DNA from: Empedobacter stercoris
Lineage (GTDB): Bacteria > Bacteroidota > Bacteroidia > Flavobacteriales > Weeksellaceae
Direction: 5' to 3'
DNA length: 64,000 nucleotides
NCBI RefSeq assembly: GCF_020281205.1
Contig: NZ_JACXZC010000010.1
Location: 1 to 64,000 of the forward strand
Below, in pieces: positions 8,839 to 18,218 of this stretch. Below the pieces are notes generated by a model that was not told the DNA's origin, did no database searches, and was given only the letters and a program-made list of their open reading frames with translations. A program made the translations under genes and the position numbers. The first letter of the stretch is position 1. Every line of letters starts with the position of its first letter.

Positions 8839-9423
8839 TTATTCTTCGTCTTCGTCTTGATCAGCATCCTTAACAGCATTACGAGAAGTACGAATAGCTA
8901 CTACTACTGCGTTATCTGGATGTGCGAAAGTATACTTATCATTTTTCAATGATTCAACATACAATTTGTTACCGATTCTCATTGGTGTGATATCGATTTC
9001 GATTTCATCAGGTAAGTTTGCTGGAATAGCACGAACTTTTAATTTACGCATGTTGAAACGTAAAACCCCACCAGCTACTAAACCACGAGCACGTCCTACT
9101 AAACGAACAGGAACTTCCATTGTTACAGCTTTGTCATCACTCAATTGGTAGAAATCTACGTGTAAGATTCTATCTGTTACTGGGTGAAATTGGATGTCTT
9201 GTAAAATTGCTTGAACTTTAGCACCGTCAGCTAACTCGATCGTCACAGTGTGAGCTTCTGGAGTATAAACTAATGATTTGAATGATTTTTCTTCAGCTGA
9301 AAAGTGGATAGGTTCTCCAGAACCGTAAACCACACAAGGTACTTGTTCAGCATTACGTAGGTTACGTGTAGCCACTTTACCTAAGTCTTCTCTTTTTACA
9401 CCTTGAATTGTAATTGACTTCAT
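8839..9423 (-). CDS. rplY: 50S ribosomal protein L25/Ctc
   Basis: Long (CTC/TL5-type) form of bL25, 194 residues, which binds 5S rRNA in the large subunit. The N-terminal L25 domain spans about 1-93 ([24 protein letters not shown]-type HVDFYQL at its end). The C-terminal beta domain follows, with [18 protein letters not shown] and [10 protein letters not shown]. The tail is acidic (DADQDEDEE), a common feature in flavobacteria. It lies 45 bp downstream of prs on the same strand; the prs-rplY (ctc) pair is widely conserved, so they form an operon ending at the shared terminator. Confidence 0.95.
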   Translation of the reverse strand: MKSITIQGVKREDLGKVATRNLRNAEQVPCVVYGSGEPIHFSAEEKSFKSLVYTPEAHTVTIELADGAKVQAILQDIQFHPVTDRILHVDFYQLSDDKAVTMEVPVRLVGRARGLVAGGVLRFNMRKLKVRAIPANLPDEIEIDITPMRIGNKLYVESLKNDKYTFAHPDNAVVVAIRTSRNAVKDADQDEDEE

Positions 9424-9468
9424 AATAATATGTATATAATAAAAATAATTTAAATTTAAGCTAAATCA

Positions 9469-10404
9469 TTAGATAACAAAACGTTGGCTAATAGATTTAT
9501 TGCTGTGTACTAAATGCATAACATCAGCAAAAAGCGGAGCGCAAGATAACACTTTTATTTTAGTTGTGCTATTATTTTTTAATGGAATACTATCAGTTAT
9601 AGCAATTTCCGTTAACATCGAGTTCTCAAGACGCTCATAAGCAGGTCCTGATAAGACACCATGAGTAGCAATTGCACGAACAGATTTTGCGCCTTTTGAC
9701 ATGATTAATTCTGCTGCTTTTGCTAAAGTTCCAGCTGTATCAATCATATCATCTACTAAGATAACATTCTTACCTTCTACCTCTCCGATTAACATCATGC
9801 TATCAACATGATTTGCAATTTTACGTTCTTTGTGACAAATTACAATATCTGCATTCAGGTATTTTGCATAGGTATTCGCGCGTTTTGCACCTCCCATGTC
9901 TGGAGAAGCGATACAAATATTATCTAAACCTAATCCTTTGATGTACTCTACAAAAATGGTAGAAGCAAACAAATGATCAACAGGGATTTCAAAAAATCCT
10001 TGAATTTGATCGGCATGTAAATCCATTGTCATTACACGTGTAGCACCTGCTGTCATTAACATTTTTGCTACTAATTTTGCTCCAATTGGCACACGGGGTG
10101 CATCTTTACGGTCTTGACGAGCAAAACCAAAGTAAGGAATAACGACAGTAATACTTTTTGCAGATGCACGTTTTGCGGCATCACACATCAAAAGTAATTC
10201 CATTAAATTGTCTGTTGGTTGCATTGTAGAACCGATTAAGAAAACACGAGCTCCACGAATAGGTTGTTCGAAAGCAGGTACGAACTCTCCGTCGCTAAAT
10301 TCTACAATTTTAGATTTACCAAGTTCTTGACCATAATAATCGGCAATTTTTTGTGCCAAATCTACTGATCCTCTTGTTGAAAAAAGAAATGCTGATTGTT
10401 CCAT
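9469..10404 (-). CDS. prs: Ribose-phosphate pyrophosphokinase (PRPP synthase)
   Basis: Makes PRPP from ribose 5-phosphate and ATP for nucleotide, histidine and tryptophan synthesis. Starting at the ATG at 10404 (MEQSAFLF) gives 311 residues, the usual class I length. An upstream in-frame ATG at 10431 would add nine residues with no family match, so the shorter start is preferred. Visible motifs: the DGEF segment, YFGFARQDRK in the catalytic loop region, the divalent-cation motif MDLHADQIQGFF, and the PRPP-binding loop ILVDDMIDTAGT. First gene of the prs-rplY operon. Confidence 0.95.
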   Translation of the reverse strand: MEQSAFLFSTRGSVDLAQKIADYYGQELGKSKIVEFSDGEFVPAFEQPIRGARVFLIGSTMQPTDNLMELLLMCDAAKRASAKSITVVIPYFGFARQDRKDAPRVPIGAKLVAKMLMTAGATRVMTMDLHADQIQGFFEIPVDHLFASTIFVEYIKGLGLDNICIASPDMGGAKRANTYAKYLNADIVICHKERKIANHVDSMMLIGEVEGKNVILVDDMIDTAGTLAKAAELIMSKGAKSVRAIATHGVLSGPAYERLENSMLTEIAITDSIPLKNNSTTKIKVLSCAPLFADVMHLVHSNKSISQRFVI

Positions 10405-10448
10405 TGTTTGTTTTGGGAAATATTTATGCAAAAATAATTTAAATGATT

Positions 10449-10456
10449 CAAAGATA
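10449..10456 (-). promoter_or_regulatory. -7 promoter element of prs-rplY
   Basis: On the minus strand this reads TATCTTTG, matching TAnnTTTG, 44 bp before the preferred prs start. No clear -33 box was seen. Confidence 0.4.
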
Positions 10457-10600
10457 GTATAAGAAAAACGAAAATTAATTTCGGCACAGTTATTGAATTA
10501 TTTTTAAATACGTTAACAATATTTAAACAATACATAACCTAACTACACATATTGATTCGTAACGAATGATGAACTTATTATTAAAATTAAATATACCCTC

Positions 10601-11872
10601 ATGAAAAAAATTTCATTTTTATTAAGTGTAATTGGGTTAGGTGTTTTTGTGAATGCGCAAGAAACTACCGAATCCACTAACCATAATAATTATAACAAAT
10701 GGTCTATAGAAGCTCAAGCTGGAGCTAATAAAGCGATTAGTCCATTTACAGATGGATACTATAATGAAACACCAAGTTTTTACAACGCAAATTTTGGAGT
10801 TCGTTATATGTTTAACAACAAATTCGGTTTAAAATTATCTGGTGGATACGATCGTTTGAAAGAAGGAGAAGGTTCTGAACACTTTAGATCTAATTTCTAT
10901 CGTGTCGATTTATCTGGAGTTGCGAACTTGGGACGTATAATGGACTTTGAAACATGGACAAATACAATTGGGTTATTGGCTCATGGTGGAGTTGGATATG
11001 GTTTCATGAACAATGATGCAACAAAAGGAGAATCTTCAGGATTATTCGATGACAATACTGAAATGGGATTAATCTCTTTCGGTTTGACACCTCAAGTTAA
11101 GTTGACAGATAGACTAGTTCTAACAGGTGACTTGTCATATACAAAAACGATGCGTCAAAAAACGACTTGGGATGGTCAGTCTTCAGATCCTATTGCTAAC
11201 AGAGGTTTTGATGGCTCTTTATGGAACGCAACATTAGGATTAACATTTTATTTAGGTAAAAATCAAAAACACGCGGATTGGGTGTATGAACCATCTCGTG
11301 CAGATTTAGAAGAACGTATTGCAACCATTGAACAAATGTTAAAAGATTCTGATGGAGATGGTGTTGCTGATTATTTAGATCAAGAACCAGATTCAGCTCC
11401 AGGAGCAGTTGTTGATACTAAAGGTGTTACAATTGACCACAATGGGAATGGTATTCCAGATAATATTGAAGAATACATCAAAGAAAATGCTGGAGGAAAT
11501 ACAACAATCGTTAACGATGCTGATTTCTTAGAGCAAATGATCAACTCTGGTATCATCAATGTTTACTTCGATTACAATTCTGATAAACCATACCAACAAT
11601 CAGTTGGAGGTATCAAATTTGTATCTGAATACTTAAAAGCTAAACCAAATGCTCAAATTGATATTTTAGGTTATGCTGATCCAGTAGGAGGAGATGCTTT
11701 CAATAAAGACTTGTCTCGTAGAAGAGCAGAGAATGTAAAAGCTATTTTAGTTAATCAAGGCGCTAACGCATCTCAATTAACTACAGTTGGTGAAGGACAA
11801 GACAAAGACTTCAAAAACTCTCAAGTTTCATCTCATCAATTAGCAAGAAGAGTTGTTTTCAGAGTAAAATAA
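10601..11872 (+). CDS. OmpA-family outer membrane protein with calcium-binding repeats
   Basis: Structural outer-membrane protein of 423 residues. Residues 1-19 are a signal peptide ending VNA. Residues about 20-225 look like an eight-stranded beta-barrel (alternating aromatic strands, ending LGLTFYLG). A thrombospondin type 3-like acidic repeat (DSDGDGVADYLD; DHNGNGIPD) links to the C-terminal OmpA peptidoglycan-binding domain at about 305-423 (VYFDYNSDKP, LGYADPVGG, LSRRRAENV). It anchors the outer membrane to the cell wall. It stands alone, with a terminator at 11893. It is comparable to the abundant OmpA/P60-type proteins of flavobacteria. Confidence 0.9.
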   Translation: MKKISFLLSVIGLGVFVNAQETTESTNHNNYNKWSIEAQAGANKAISPFTDGYYNETPSFYNANFGVRYMFNNKFGLKLSGGYDRLKEGEGSEHFRSNFYRVDLSGVANLGRIMDFETWTNTIGLLAHGGVGYGFMNNDATKGESSGLFDDNTEMGLISFGLTPQVKLTDRLVLTGDLSYTKTMRQKTTWDGQSSDPIANRGFDGSLWNATLGLTFYLGKNQKHADWVYEPSRADLEERIATIEQMLKDSDGDGVADYLDQEPDSAPGAVVDTKGVTIDHNGNGIPDNIEEYIKENAGGNTTIVNDADFLEQMINSGIINVYFDYNSDKPYQQSVGGIKFVSEYLKAKPNAQIDILGYADPVGGDAFNKDLSRRRAENVKAILVNQGANASQLTTVGEGQDKDFKNSQVSSHQLARRVVFRVK

Positions 11873-11892
11873 TTTTTCTAAAATAAAATATT

Positions 11893-11945
11893 AATCAGGG
11901 GTAGATTTTTCCAATTGCGGGCTGTCTATTCCTGATTTTTTTTTA
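11893..11945 (+). terminator. Terminator after OmpA gene
   Basis: AATCAGGGGTAGA pairs with TCTATTCCTGATT (13 bp including two G-U) around a 19-nt loop; followed by a run of T. Confidence 0.7.
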
Positions 11946-11974
11946 TCTTTACCATCACTTAAATTACTATAATA

Positions 11975-13915
11975 TTGAATCCCTTTAATCAACACTTTAA
12001 TACGCCAAGATGGGTAGTATTAGTGATAGACATATTAATTGTTTTGGTCAGTTACATTCTAAGTAACTTTATCCTAAACAGTTTTTTAGACACATTTAGT
12101 GTAGAACGACTTTTTTATAAGTTACCTTTCGTAACATTTGTCTATGCGTTGTGTTTTATCTATTTCAAAACCTACAAAGGTGTTGTAAAGAAAACGGGTC
12201 TAAAGGATGCGGAAAATGTCTTCGTGTCTAATGCTACAGCATTCTTAATTTTATTTTTCATCTCATTTGTTTTTAGACAAATTATTGAACAGAATTTACC
12301 TGACACTTCTGGTTTAATGTATGTTTTTAGAATGTCGTATTCTGTAATTTTTGTCCATTTATTTATCACCACAGTTATTATGGTGATTGCAAGATTGTAC
12401 TATAAATGGATTTATGATTATTTCTTTTCGAAGAATAAAGCTGTGCAAAGAATTCTAATCTATGGAGCGGGAGATTCTGGACTAATTACGAGAGATATTC
12501 TGCAAAACGACACACAATTTAACTACAAAGTCATTGGTTTTATTGATGATAACACCTCTAAGGTAGGAACTTTTATCGATGGAGTGAAAATATATTCTAT
12601 TCATGATATCACTGAAAAGTTCATCGATAGAAATGATATCACTGAAGTCATTATTTCTATTCAGAATATCAAAACCAATCAATTGTTGAAACTTTCAAAA
12701 TCAGTTGAAGATTTACCTGTTAAAATTAAAATAATCCCTCCAATTTCCAATTGGATTGACGGAACTTATAAACCAGCTCAGATCAAACAATTGAAAATTG
12801 AAGACTTATTAGGAAGAGAATCTATCCAACTAAACAATCCCATTATCAATAAAGAAATTAAAGGTAAAATTGTTTTAGTGACAGGGGCAGCAGGGTCTAT
12901 TGGGAGTGAAATTTCACGACAAATTGCTATGATGGATTTTGATCAATTAATTTTGATTGATCACGCCGAATCAGCTTTGTATGATATACAACAATATTTA
13001 AAAAACGACCTATCTGAGGACAAACAAAATAGAATAGATTACATTGTTTCAAGCGTACGCGACCGAAAACGTATGTTAAGTTTATTTGACAAATATCGTC
13101 CACAAATTATTTTCCATGCAGCAGCCTATAAACATGTTCCGTTGATGGAAAAATTTCCTTACGAAGCTATCAATACCAACGTTTATGGTACTAAAATAGT
13201 AGCTGATTTGGCAAACGATTTTGGTGCAGAAAAATTTGTAATGGTTTCAACAGATAAAGCGGTTAATCCGACAAACGTGATGGGAGCAACCAAACGTGTT
13301 GCAGAGATTTATGTTAATTGTATTAATGAAAAATCGAAGACCAATTATATTGTCACTCGCTTTGGTAACGTTTTAGGATCAAATGGATCAGTTATTCCTT
13401 TGTTTAAAAGACAGTTAGAGTATGGAGGACCTTTAACGGTTACTCATCCAGATATTACCCGTTTTTTCATGACTATCCCTGAAGCATGTCAACTTGTTTT
13501 GGAAGCTGCAATTATGGGAAAAGGAGGAGAGATCTTTGTGTTTGATATGGGAGAGTCTATTAAGATTATCGACTTAGCTAAACGAATGATTCGACTAAGT
13601 GGGTACAAATATCCTGAGGAAATTGATATAAAAATTGTAGGTTTGCGTCCTGGTGAAAAAATTTACGAAGAATTGTTGGCCAATGGTGAAAATACCGTAA
13701 AAACTCATCATGAAAAAATTATGATTGCAAAAGTAAATACAGCTAAATGCCAAAATAATAAGCAATTAATCGAAGAGCTATGCATAATGTCATCAACTAT
13801 TGAAAAACATGAGCAAGTCCTTGAATTAGTAGCAAAAATTAAAGAAATTGTTCCTGAATTTATTTCACAAAATTCAGAATTTGAAAAACTTGATAATGTA
13901 GTATATGAAAAATAA
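11975..13915 (+). CDS. UDP-sugar 4,6-dehydratase, PglF/CapD/WbpM-like membrane protein
   Basis: Membrane-bound short-chain dehydrogenase family enzyme of 646 residues. The N-terminus carries about four transmembrane helices (15-150). A first nucleotide-binding-like region follows (RILIYGAGDSGL), then the catalytic domain with the NAD motif TGAAGSIGSEI near residue 302. The usual YxxxK is replaced by MxxxK (STDKAVNPTNVMGATKR), as in PglF, WbpM and FlaA1. It probably converts UDP-GlcNAc to the 4-keto-6-deoxy sugar used by the PglE-like aminotransferase at 4602. The start is TTG at 11975; no in-frame ATG lies nearby that keeps the first helix. It overlaps the next gene by 11 bp. Confidence 0.88.
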   Translation: MNPFNQHFNTPRWVVLVIDILIVLVSYILSNFILNSFLDTFSVERLFYKLPFVTFVYALCFIYFKTYKGVVKKTGLKDAENVFVSNATAFLILFFISFVFRQIIEQNLPDTSGLMYVFRMSYSVIFVHLFITTVIMVIARLYYKWIYDYFFSKNKAVQRILIYGAGDSGLITRDILQNDTQFNYKVIGFIDDNTSKVGTFIDGVKIYSIHDITEKFIDRNDITEVIISIQNIKTNQLLKLSKSVEDLPVKIKIIPPISNWIDGTYKPAQIKQLKIEDLLGRESIQLNNPIINKEIKGKIVLVTGAAGSIGSEISRQIAMMDFDQLILIDHAESALYDIQQYLKNDLSEDKQNRIDYIVSSVRDRKRMLSLFDKYRPQIIFHAAAYKHVPLMEKFPYEAINTNVYGTKIVADLANDFGAEKFVMVSTDKAVNPTNVMGATKRVAEIYVNCINEKSKTNYIVTRFGNVLGSNGSVIPLFKRQLEYGGPLTVTHPDITRFFMTIPEACQLVLEAAIMGKGGEIFVFDMGESIKIIDLAKRMIRLSGYKYPEEIDIKIVGLRPGEKIYEELLANGENTVKTHHEKIMIAKVNTAKCQNNKQLIEELCIMSSTIEKHEQVLELVAKIKEIVPEFISQNSEFEKLDNVVYEK

Positions 13916-14669
13916 AATTTTCCAATTTTTATGCGTTCTTTCTTTCATCGCCTTTACATCGTGTGGTTCGAGAAAAGATATTGTTTATTTCCAAAATCAA
14001 GAGCAATTAACAACAAGTTTTGAACAATTTATTCCTAAAATACAACCGACAGACCAATTAGCAATTATAATTTCTGCAGCAGATGCCACTGCAACAGCTC
14101 CTTTTAATCAAATGAGTACTATTCAGACTACAGCGAATAGTAGTACGATATCTCCTTACAGCCCAACTTATACCGTTGATGAGAATGGAAATATTAGTTT
14201 ACCAATGGTGGGCAATGTGCAATTGGCAGGTCTAACAAGAAGTCAAGCCATTGAAACGATTAAAAACAAAGTCAGTCAATATATTGTTAACCCAGGCGTA
14301 AATGTCAATTTCGTCAATTTTAGAATTAGTGTTTTAGGAGAGGTGTCTCGTCCTGGAAGTTTTATCGTACCGACAGAAAGGATTACCCTTTTAGATGCTT
14401 TAGGAATGGCAGGTGATTTGACTATTAAAGGGAAACGAGAAAACGTAACGGTGATTAGAGAAAGTAATGGAGTGAAAGAACGTTATAATGTTGATTTAAC
14501 TTCTGAATCTGCTCTCAATTCTCCTGTTTATTATTTAGCACAAAACGATGTAGTGTATGTTGAACCAAATTCTGCACAAGTTTCTGCATCAAAATTTACA
14601 CCTAACTATTCGTTATGGATTTCGATGGCAGGTGTTATTATTTCTGTAATTTCTGTTTTAACAAGGTAA
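13905..14669 (+). CDS. Polysaccharide export lipoprotein, Wza-like
   Basis: Outer-membrane polysaccharide export protein of 254 residues. The lipobox (IAFTSC) puts the lipidated cysteine at residue 20. The Poly_export domain follows (IQPTDQLAIIIS; YTVDENGNISLPMVGNVQLAGLT), then one SLBB domain (ISVLGEVSRPGSFIVPTERITLLDALGMAGD). The C-terminus ends in a hydrophobic segment (about 235-252), which in Wza-type proteins spans the outer membrane. It overlaps the dehydratase gene and is followed after one base by the Wzc-like kinase, its normal inner-membrane partner. Many flavobacterial members are shorter than E. coli Wza, as here. Confidence 0.9.
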   Translation: MKNKIFQFLCVLSFIAFTSCGSRKDIVYFQNQEQLTTSFEQFIPKIQPTDQLAIIISAADATATAPFNQMSTIQTTANSSTISPYSPTYTVDENGNISLPMVGNVQLAGLTRSQAIETIKNKVSQYIVNPGVNVNFVNFRISVLGEVSRPGSFIVPTERITLLDALGMAGDLTIKGKRENVTVIRESNGVKERYNVDLTSESALNSPVYYLAQNDVVYVEPNSAQVSASKFTPNYSLWISMAGVIISVISVLTR

Positions 14670-14670
14670 G

Positions 14671-17055
14671 ATGAATCAAATTAATAATTCGACAAATAAC
14701 TCTTCTTTTGAAGAAGAAGAGAATATTAATCTTAGACAAGTTTTAGAGCAATATTTATATTATTGGAAATGGTTTGTTTTGGGATTAATCGTAGCCATTA
14801 TAGGGGCGTTATTTTATTTAAAATATACACAAAAACAATATCAAGTTTCTGCAAAAATCTTATTAAATGAGAAAGAATCAGCGGCGGGTGAATTAGCCGG
14901 TTTGGCAGATGCAGCAACTATCTTTGGTACGAGTTCTAATGCAGAAGTTGGTGACCAAATCGAAATTCTGAAATCAAGACGTTTAATTTCTAAAGTGGTT
15001 GAACAAAATAATTTCAATATTCGCTATTTTAGTGTTGGTAGAATTGCTGAAATTGAAACTACTGCTGCTGAATCGCCTATCAAAATTTTGTTTTTGAATG
15101 AAGCAGATAAATTGAAAGAAGATTTAGCTGAACAACTGCATGTTAAAATAGAATCAACAACCAAATTTCAACTAACGAACAGGAAAACAAAAGAATCCAA
15201 CACCTATTCTTTTGGACAAAAGATTAGTACCGATTTTGGTGATATCATTATTAGTCCAAACAAAAATATCGTAAAGAGTGTTGATGCTGAGTTGTTAATT
15301 CAATTAAATTCACTAGATCAAACTGTAAACTATTATAAAAATAAAATTCAGATTGACCCCAATTCAGATAAAAATTCTAAAGTTGTTAACTTTAACTTAG
15401 TTGGAACAGTACCGAAAATTTCTAAAAAATTCATCAATGATTTGATTAATCAATACAATTTAGATCTTGTTACAGATAATAATAAATTGACTGAAGCTAC
15501 TTCTAAATTTATCAATTCGAGGTTAGATATTGTTACAGGCGATTTACAAGGTGTTGACAGAGATTTAGAACGCTATAAATTAAGCAATAACATTACTGAT
15601 GTTACTTCTGAAGCGAATATTTTCTTACAAAATGCATCAGATAATGAAAAGAAATTATTAGAATCATCTACTCAGCTACAATTAGTTGATTATATGAATT
15701 CAGCTTTAAATTCGAACAAAACAGATCTTTTGCCAACTAATATTGGGTTACAAGATCAAACAATTGCATCACAAATTGCTTCGTATAATGAATTGGTTTT
15801 AACGAAAGAAGATATGTTAAAATCTGTTACAAACGAACATCCAAATGTGGTTAAATTACAGGAGCAAATTAGCGATGTTAAGAGTAATTTAAAAAATAGT
15901 TTGCGTTTGTATCGAAATAATACTCAAACGACTTTAAATACAATACAGACGAAACAAAACCAAATAGCAAGTAAAATACAAAAAGTACCAAGTCAAGAAC
16001 GTGGTTTTAGAGATATATCGAGACAACAACAAATCGTAGAAGCTTTATACTTATTCTTATTACAAAAAAGAGAAGAGAACGAAATTAAAGCTGCTGCAAC
16101 ACCAGACAATATTAAGGTGATTGATTTTGCTTATGATTCTAAAATTCCAGTTTCACCTAAAAAGAATATTATCTTATTGGGAGCAATGATTTTAGGTTTG
16201 ATTGTTCCGTTTTCAATTATTTACATTTATAAGTTATTAAATAATAATGTAAACTCAAAAGAAGAAGTGGAAGATGCAGTAGGTGCTCCAATAGCTGGAC
16301 AAGTTCCGAAGAGCGATATTACAATTATAGAACATAATGATAGTTCGAGTACAGCAGAAGCGTTTAGAATTTTAAGAACAAATGTCAATTTCTTATTGAA
16401 AAATTCGACTGATCCCAAAGCAATTTATGTTACATCAACCACAAGTGGAGAAGGTAAAACTTTTGTTTCAACAAACTTGGCTCAAATTTTAACGATGTCT
16501 GGTAAATCAGTTTTATTAATTGGTGCAGATATTCGTAGTCCAAAAGTATTGGATTACTTAACTATAGCTGATCAATACAGAAATAGACAGGGGGTAACGG
16601 AATATTTGATTTCTAATGATATCAGTGTTGATGACATCATCATTAAACACCCTGCCGATTATAAATTTGATGTGATTTATTCAGGACAAATTGCGCCTAA
16701 TCCTTCAGAATTATTAATGAATGGTCGTTTTGAAGAGATTATAAATTATGGAAAAGAAAACTACGATTATGTGTTGGTTGATACAGCACCAGTAAGTTTG
16801 GTTACAGATACGTTGTTAATTGCAGATAGCGCTGATATTACGATGTATATAGTACGTGCAAACTATTTGGATAAACGTATGTTGACGATACCACGAGATC
16901 TTTACAAAGAGGATCGACTTCAGAATATGACTATGGTGGTGAATGACGTTGACTTTACGAAAGGTTACGGTTATGGCTATGGTTACGGCTATGGTTATGG
17001 AGAAAATCATAACAAAGGCAATTCATTCTTGAGTAAATTATTCAAAAGAAAATAA
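14671..17055 (+). CDS. Wzc-like polysaccharide co-polymerase and tyrosine autokinase
   Basis: Inner-membrane protein of 794 residues that controls polymerisation and export of polysaccharide. A Wzz domain follows the first transmembrane helix (about 36-52). A long coiled-coil periplasmic region leads to a second helix (about 500-522). The cytoplasmic BY-kinase has Walker A TTSGEGKT near residue 590, Walker A' LLIGADIRSP and Walker B VLVDTAPV. The C-terminus contains six successive Gly-Tyr units (KGYGYG... ending YGENHN), the expected tyrosine autophosphorylation cluster. Last gene of the dehydratase-export-kinase cluster; terminator at 17061. Glycosyltransferases and Wzx/Wzy are absent from this cluster. 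Confidence 0.92.
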   Translation: MNQINNSTNNSSFEEEENINLRQVLEQYLYYWKWFVLGLIVAIIGALFYLKYTQKQYQVSAKILLNEKESAAGELAGLADAATIFGTSSNAEVGDQIEILKSRRLISKVVEQNNFNIRYFSVGRIAEIETTAAESPIKILFLNEADKLKEDLAEQLHVKIESTTKFQLTNRKTKESNTYSFGQKISTDFGDIIISPNKNIVKSVDAELLIQLNSLDQTVNYYKNKIQIDPNSDKNSKVVNFNLVGTVPKISKKFINDLINQYNLDLVTDNNKLTEATSKFINSRLDIVTGDLQGVDRDLERYKLSNNITDVTSEANIFLQNASDNEKKLLESSTQLQLVDYMNSALNSNKTDLLPTNIGLQDQTIASQIASYNELVLTKEDMLKSVTNEHPNVVKLQEQISDVKSNLKNSLRLYRNNTQTTLNTIQTKQNQIASKIQKVPSQERGFRDISRQQQIVEALYLFLLQKREENEIKAAATPDNIKVIDFAYDSKIPVSPKKNIILLGAMILGLIVPFSIIYIYKLLNNNVNSKEEVEDAVGAPIAGQVPKSDITIIEHNDSSSTAEAFRILRTNVNFLLKNSTDPKAIYVTSTTSGEGKTFVSTNLAQILTMSGKSVLLIGADIRSPKVLDYLTIADQYRNRQGVTEYLISNDISVDDIIIKHPADYKFDVIYSGQIAPNPSELLMNGRFEEIINYGKENYDYVLVDTAPVSLVTDTLLIADSADITMYIVRANYLDKRMLTIPRDLYKEDRLQNMTMVVNDVDFTKGYGYGYGYGYGYGENHNKGNSFLSKLFKRK

Positions 17056-17060
17056 CCCTA

Positions 17061-17095
17061 AAAACTCTGCTTCATCGAAGCAGAGTTTTTTTATT
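17061..17095 (+). terminator. Terminator of polysaccharide cluster
   Basis: AAAACTCTGCTTC and GAAGCAGAGTTTT form a perfect 13-bp stem with a 3-nt loop, followed by T residues. Confidence 0.85.
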
Positions 17096-17201
17096 TCTGA
17101 TTTTTTTCAAAATTATTTTTGATACTTATCATTTTATGATTCGTAAAAACTATCTTATCTTAGTCGATAAATTAACACCTCTTTAAGACAATCAAATAAT
17201 T

Positions 17202-17903
17202 ATGAGTTCGTACGAATATTATAACTTCCCGATTCAGTTGATAAATGGTTTTTTAGACGATTCTAAAAAAGTTTTGATTGATATTTCACATTATTGTATT
17301 TATCGTGTTTTTATTGATAATTTCGAAAAATATTCAGGTTCTTTTACTGGTTATCAAAAGGCTTGTGACGATTTCGGAATTGAGTTTAAGAATGTGGCTG
17401 CTGCCTATCAAAATGGTAAAACCTTATACGAAGCAACAATTGATAAAAGTCCAATGGTTGGAATGACTTCTGAAATGTATTGGGATTATATGACGAATGA
17501 GAAGTCTGAATTTGAGAAAGTTTTATTGTTAGGAGATTTAGCGTTTAAGAGTATTTTAGGTGCAAAATCTTACATAAAATTGGATAATAAATATTGGTTT
17601 AGTCGAATGGATGGTTCAGTAAAATCGATTGCAAAAGAGGATATTTCTCCGAAATTACAACGCTATTTGAATGAATATCAAACCAAAAAAATCAAAAATC
17701 AATTGATTGCGAATTGGGGATTGGCTTCCTATTCTCGTTACAACAGAGGTTTCTATGTGAGTTATAAAATGACATTAGATGATTTGGCTTATCATGCTGA
17801 AAAGATTAGAAAATCTACACAAGATAAAAAAATCAAAAATGATGTGAAATCTGCTCACGAAAAAGCCTTAGAACGATTAGAAAAAGAAAGTAAAATGAAT
17901 TAA
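17202..17903 (+). CDS. Conserved-looking protein of unknown function
   Basis: I do not recognise a named domain. The product is 233 residues, has no signal peptide or membrane segment, and is rich in Tyr, Lys and Asp. Notable segments are YEYYNFPIQLINGFL at the N-terminus, SPMVGMTSEMYWDYM, KSILGAKSYIK and WGLASYSRYNRGFYVSYKMTLDDL. The C-terminus (about 195-233) is a charged, probably coiled-coil tail. It resembles in style lineage-specific Flavobacteriia proteins that occur as variable paralogues, but that is an impression. It stands alone between terminators at 17061 and 17927. Codon use matches its neighbours. Confidence 0.7.
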   Translation: MSSYEYYNFPIQLINGFLDDSKKVLIDISHYCIYRVFIDNFEKYSGSFTGYQKACDDFGIEFKNVAAAYQNGKTLYEATIDKSPMVGMTSEMYWDYMTNEKSEFEKVLLLGDLAFKSILGAKSYIKLDNKYWFSRMDGSVKSIAKEDISPKLQRYLNEYQTKKIKNQLIANWGLASYSRYNRGFYVSYKMTLDDLAYHAEKIRKSTQDKKIKNDVKSAHEKALERLEKESKMN

Positions 17904-17926
17904 GATTTATTCTTTATAAAAAAGCA

Positions 17927-17955
17927 AAAGTCCATCAATCATGATGGACTTTTTA
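17927..17955. terminator. Bidirectional terminator
   Basis: AAAAGTCCATC and GATGGACTTTT form an 11-bp stem, with T-rich flanks on both strands. It serves the unknown gene (plus) and the ferredoxin gene (minus). Confidence 0.8.
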
Positions 17956-17973
17956 TATAGCGAATGTTATAAC

Positions 17974-18204
17974 CTATATTTCTTTTACTGTAATAATATT
18001 TACAGGACAAGCTTTTGCTGCTCGTTCGCAGTTGTCAGCGATAGAATGATCAGGATCTTTTAACGTATGAAATCCTTTTTTATCAATTGCTTTTAATAAA
18101 ACAGATTTACCATCTTTTTTAGACATTCTGAAACGTTCTGGAGCTAACTCATAACAATAGTTGCATCCGATGCATTTATCGCGTTGTAGCGTAATAATGA
18201 CCAT
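17974..18204 (-). CDS. Single-cluster ferredoxin
   Basis: Small electron carrier of 76 residues. Cysteines 11, 14 and 17 (CIGCNYC) and C66 in ACPVN form a single 4Fe-4S ligand set; C59 is an extra cysteine seen in some members. The loss of a second CxxCxxC motif rules out an 8Fe ferredoxin. It lies 14 bp downstream of the U32-family gene on the same strand and is almost certainly co-transcribed. That suggests it may supply electrons to, or share a role with, the U32 protein, which is inference from position. Confidence 0.88.
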   Translation of the reverse strand: MVIITLQRDKCIGCNYCYELAPERFRMSKKDGKSVLLKAIDKKGFHTLKDPDHSIADNCERAAKACPVNIITVKEI

Positions 18205-18218
18205 GATTTATTGTTTTA

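Noticed and set aside
10405-10431. Longer start for prs
   Set aside because: The nine extra residues have no family match, and the 311-residue form from 10404 has the normal length.
10513-10539. TTAACA/TTAAAC/ATAACC series before the OmpA gene as another Pho box
   Set aside because: Spacing is 10 then 11 bp and the units are poor; expected by chance in such AT-rich sequence.
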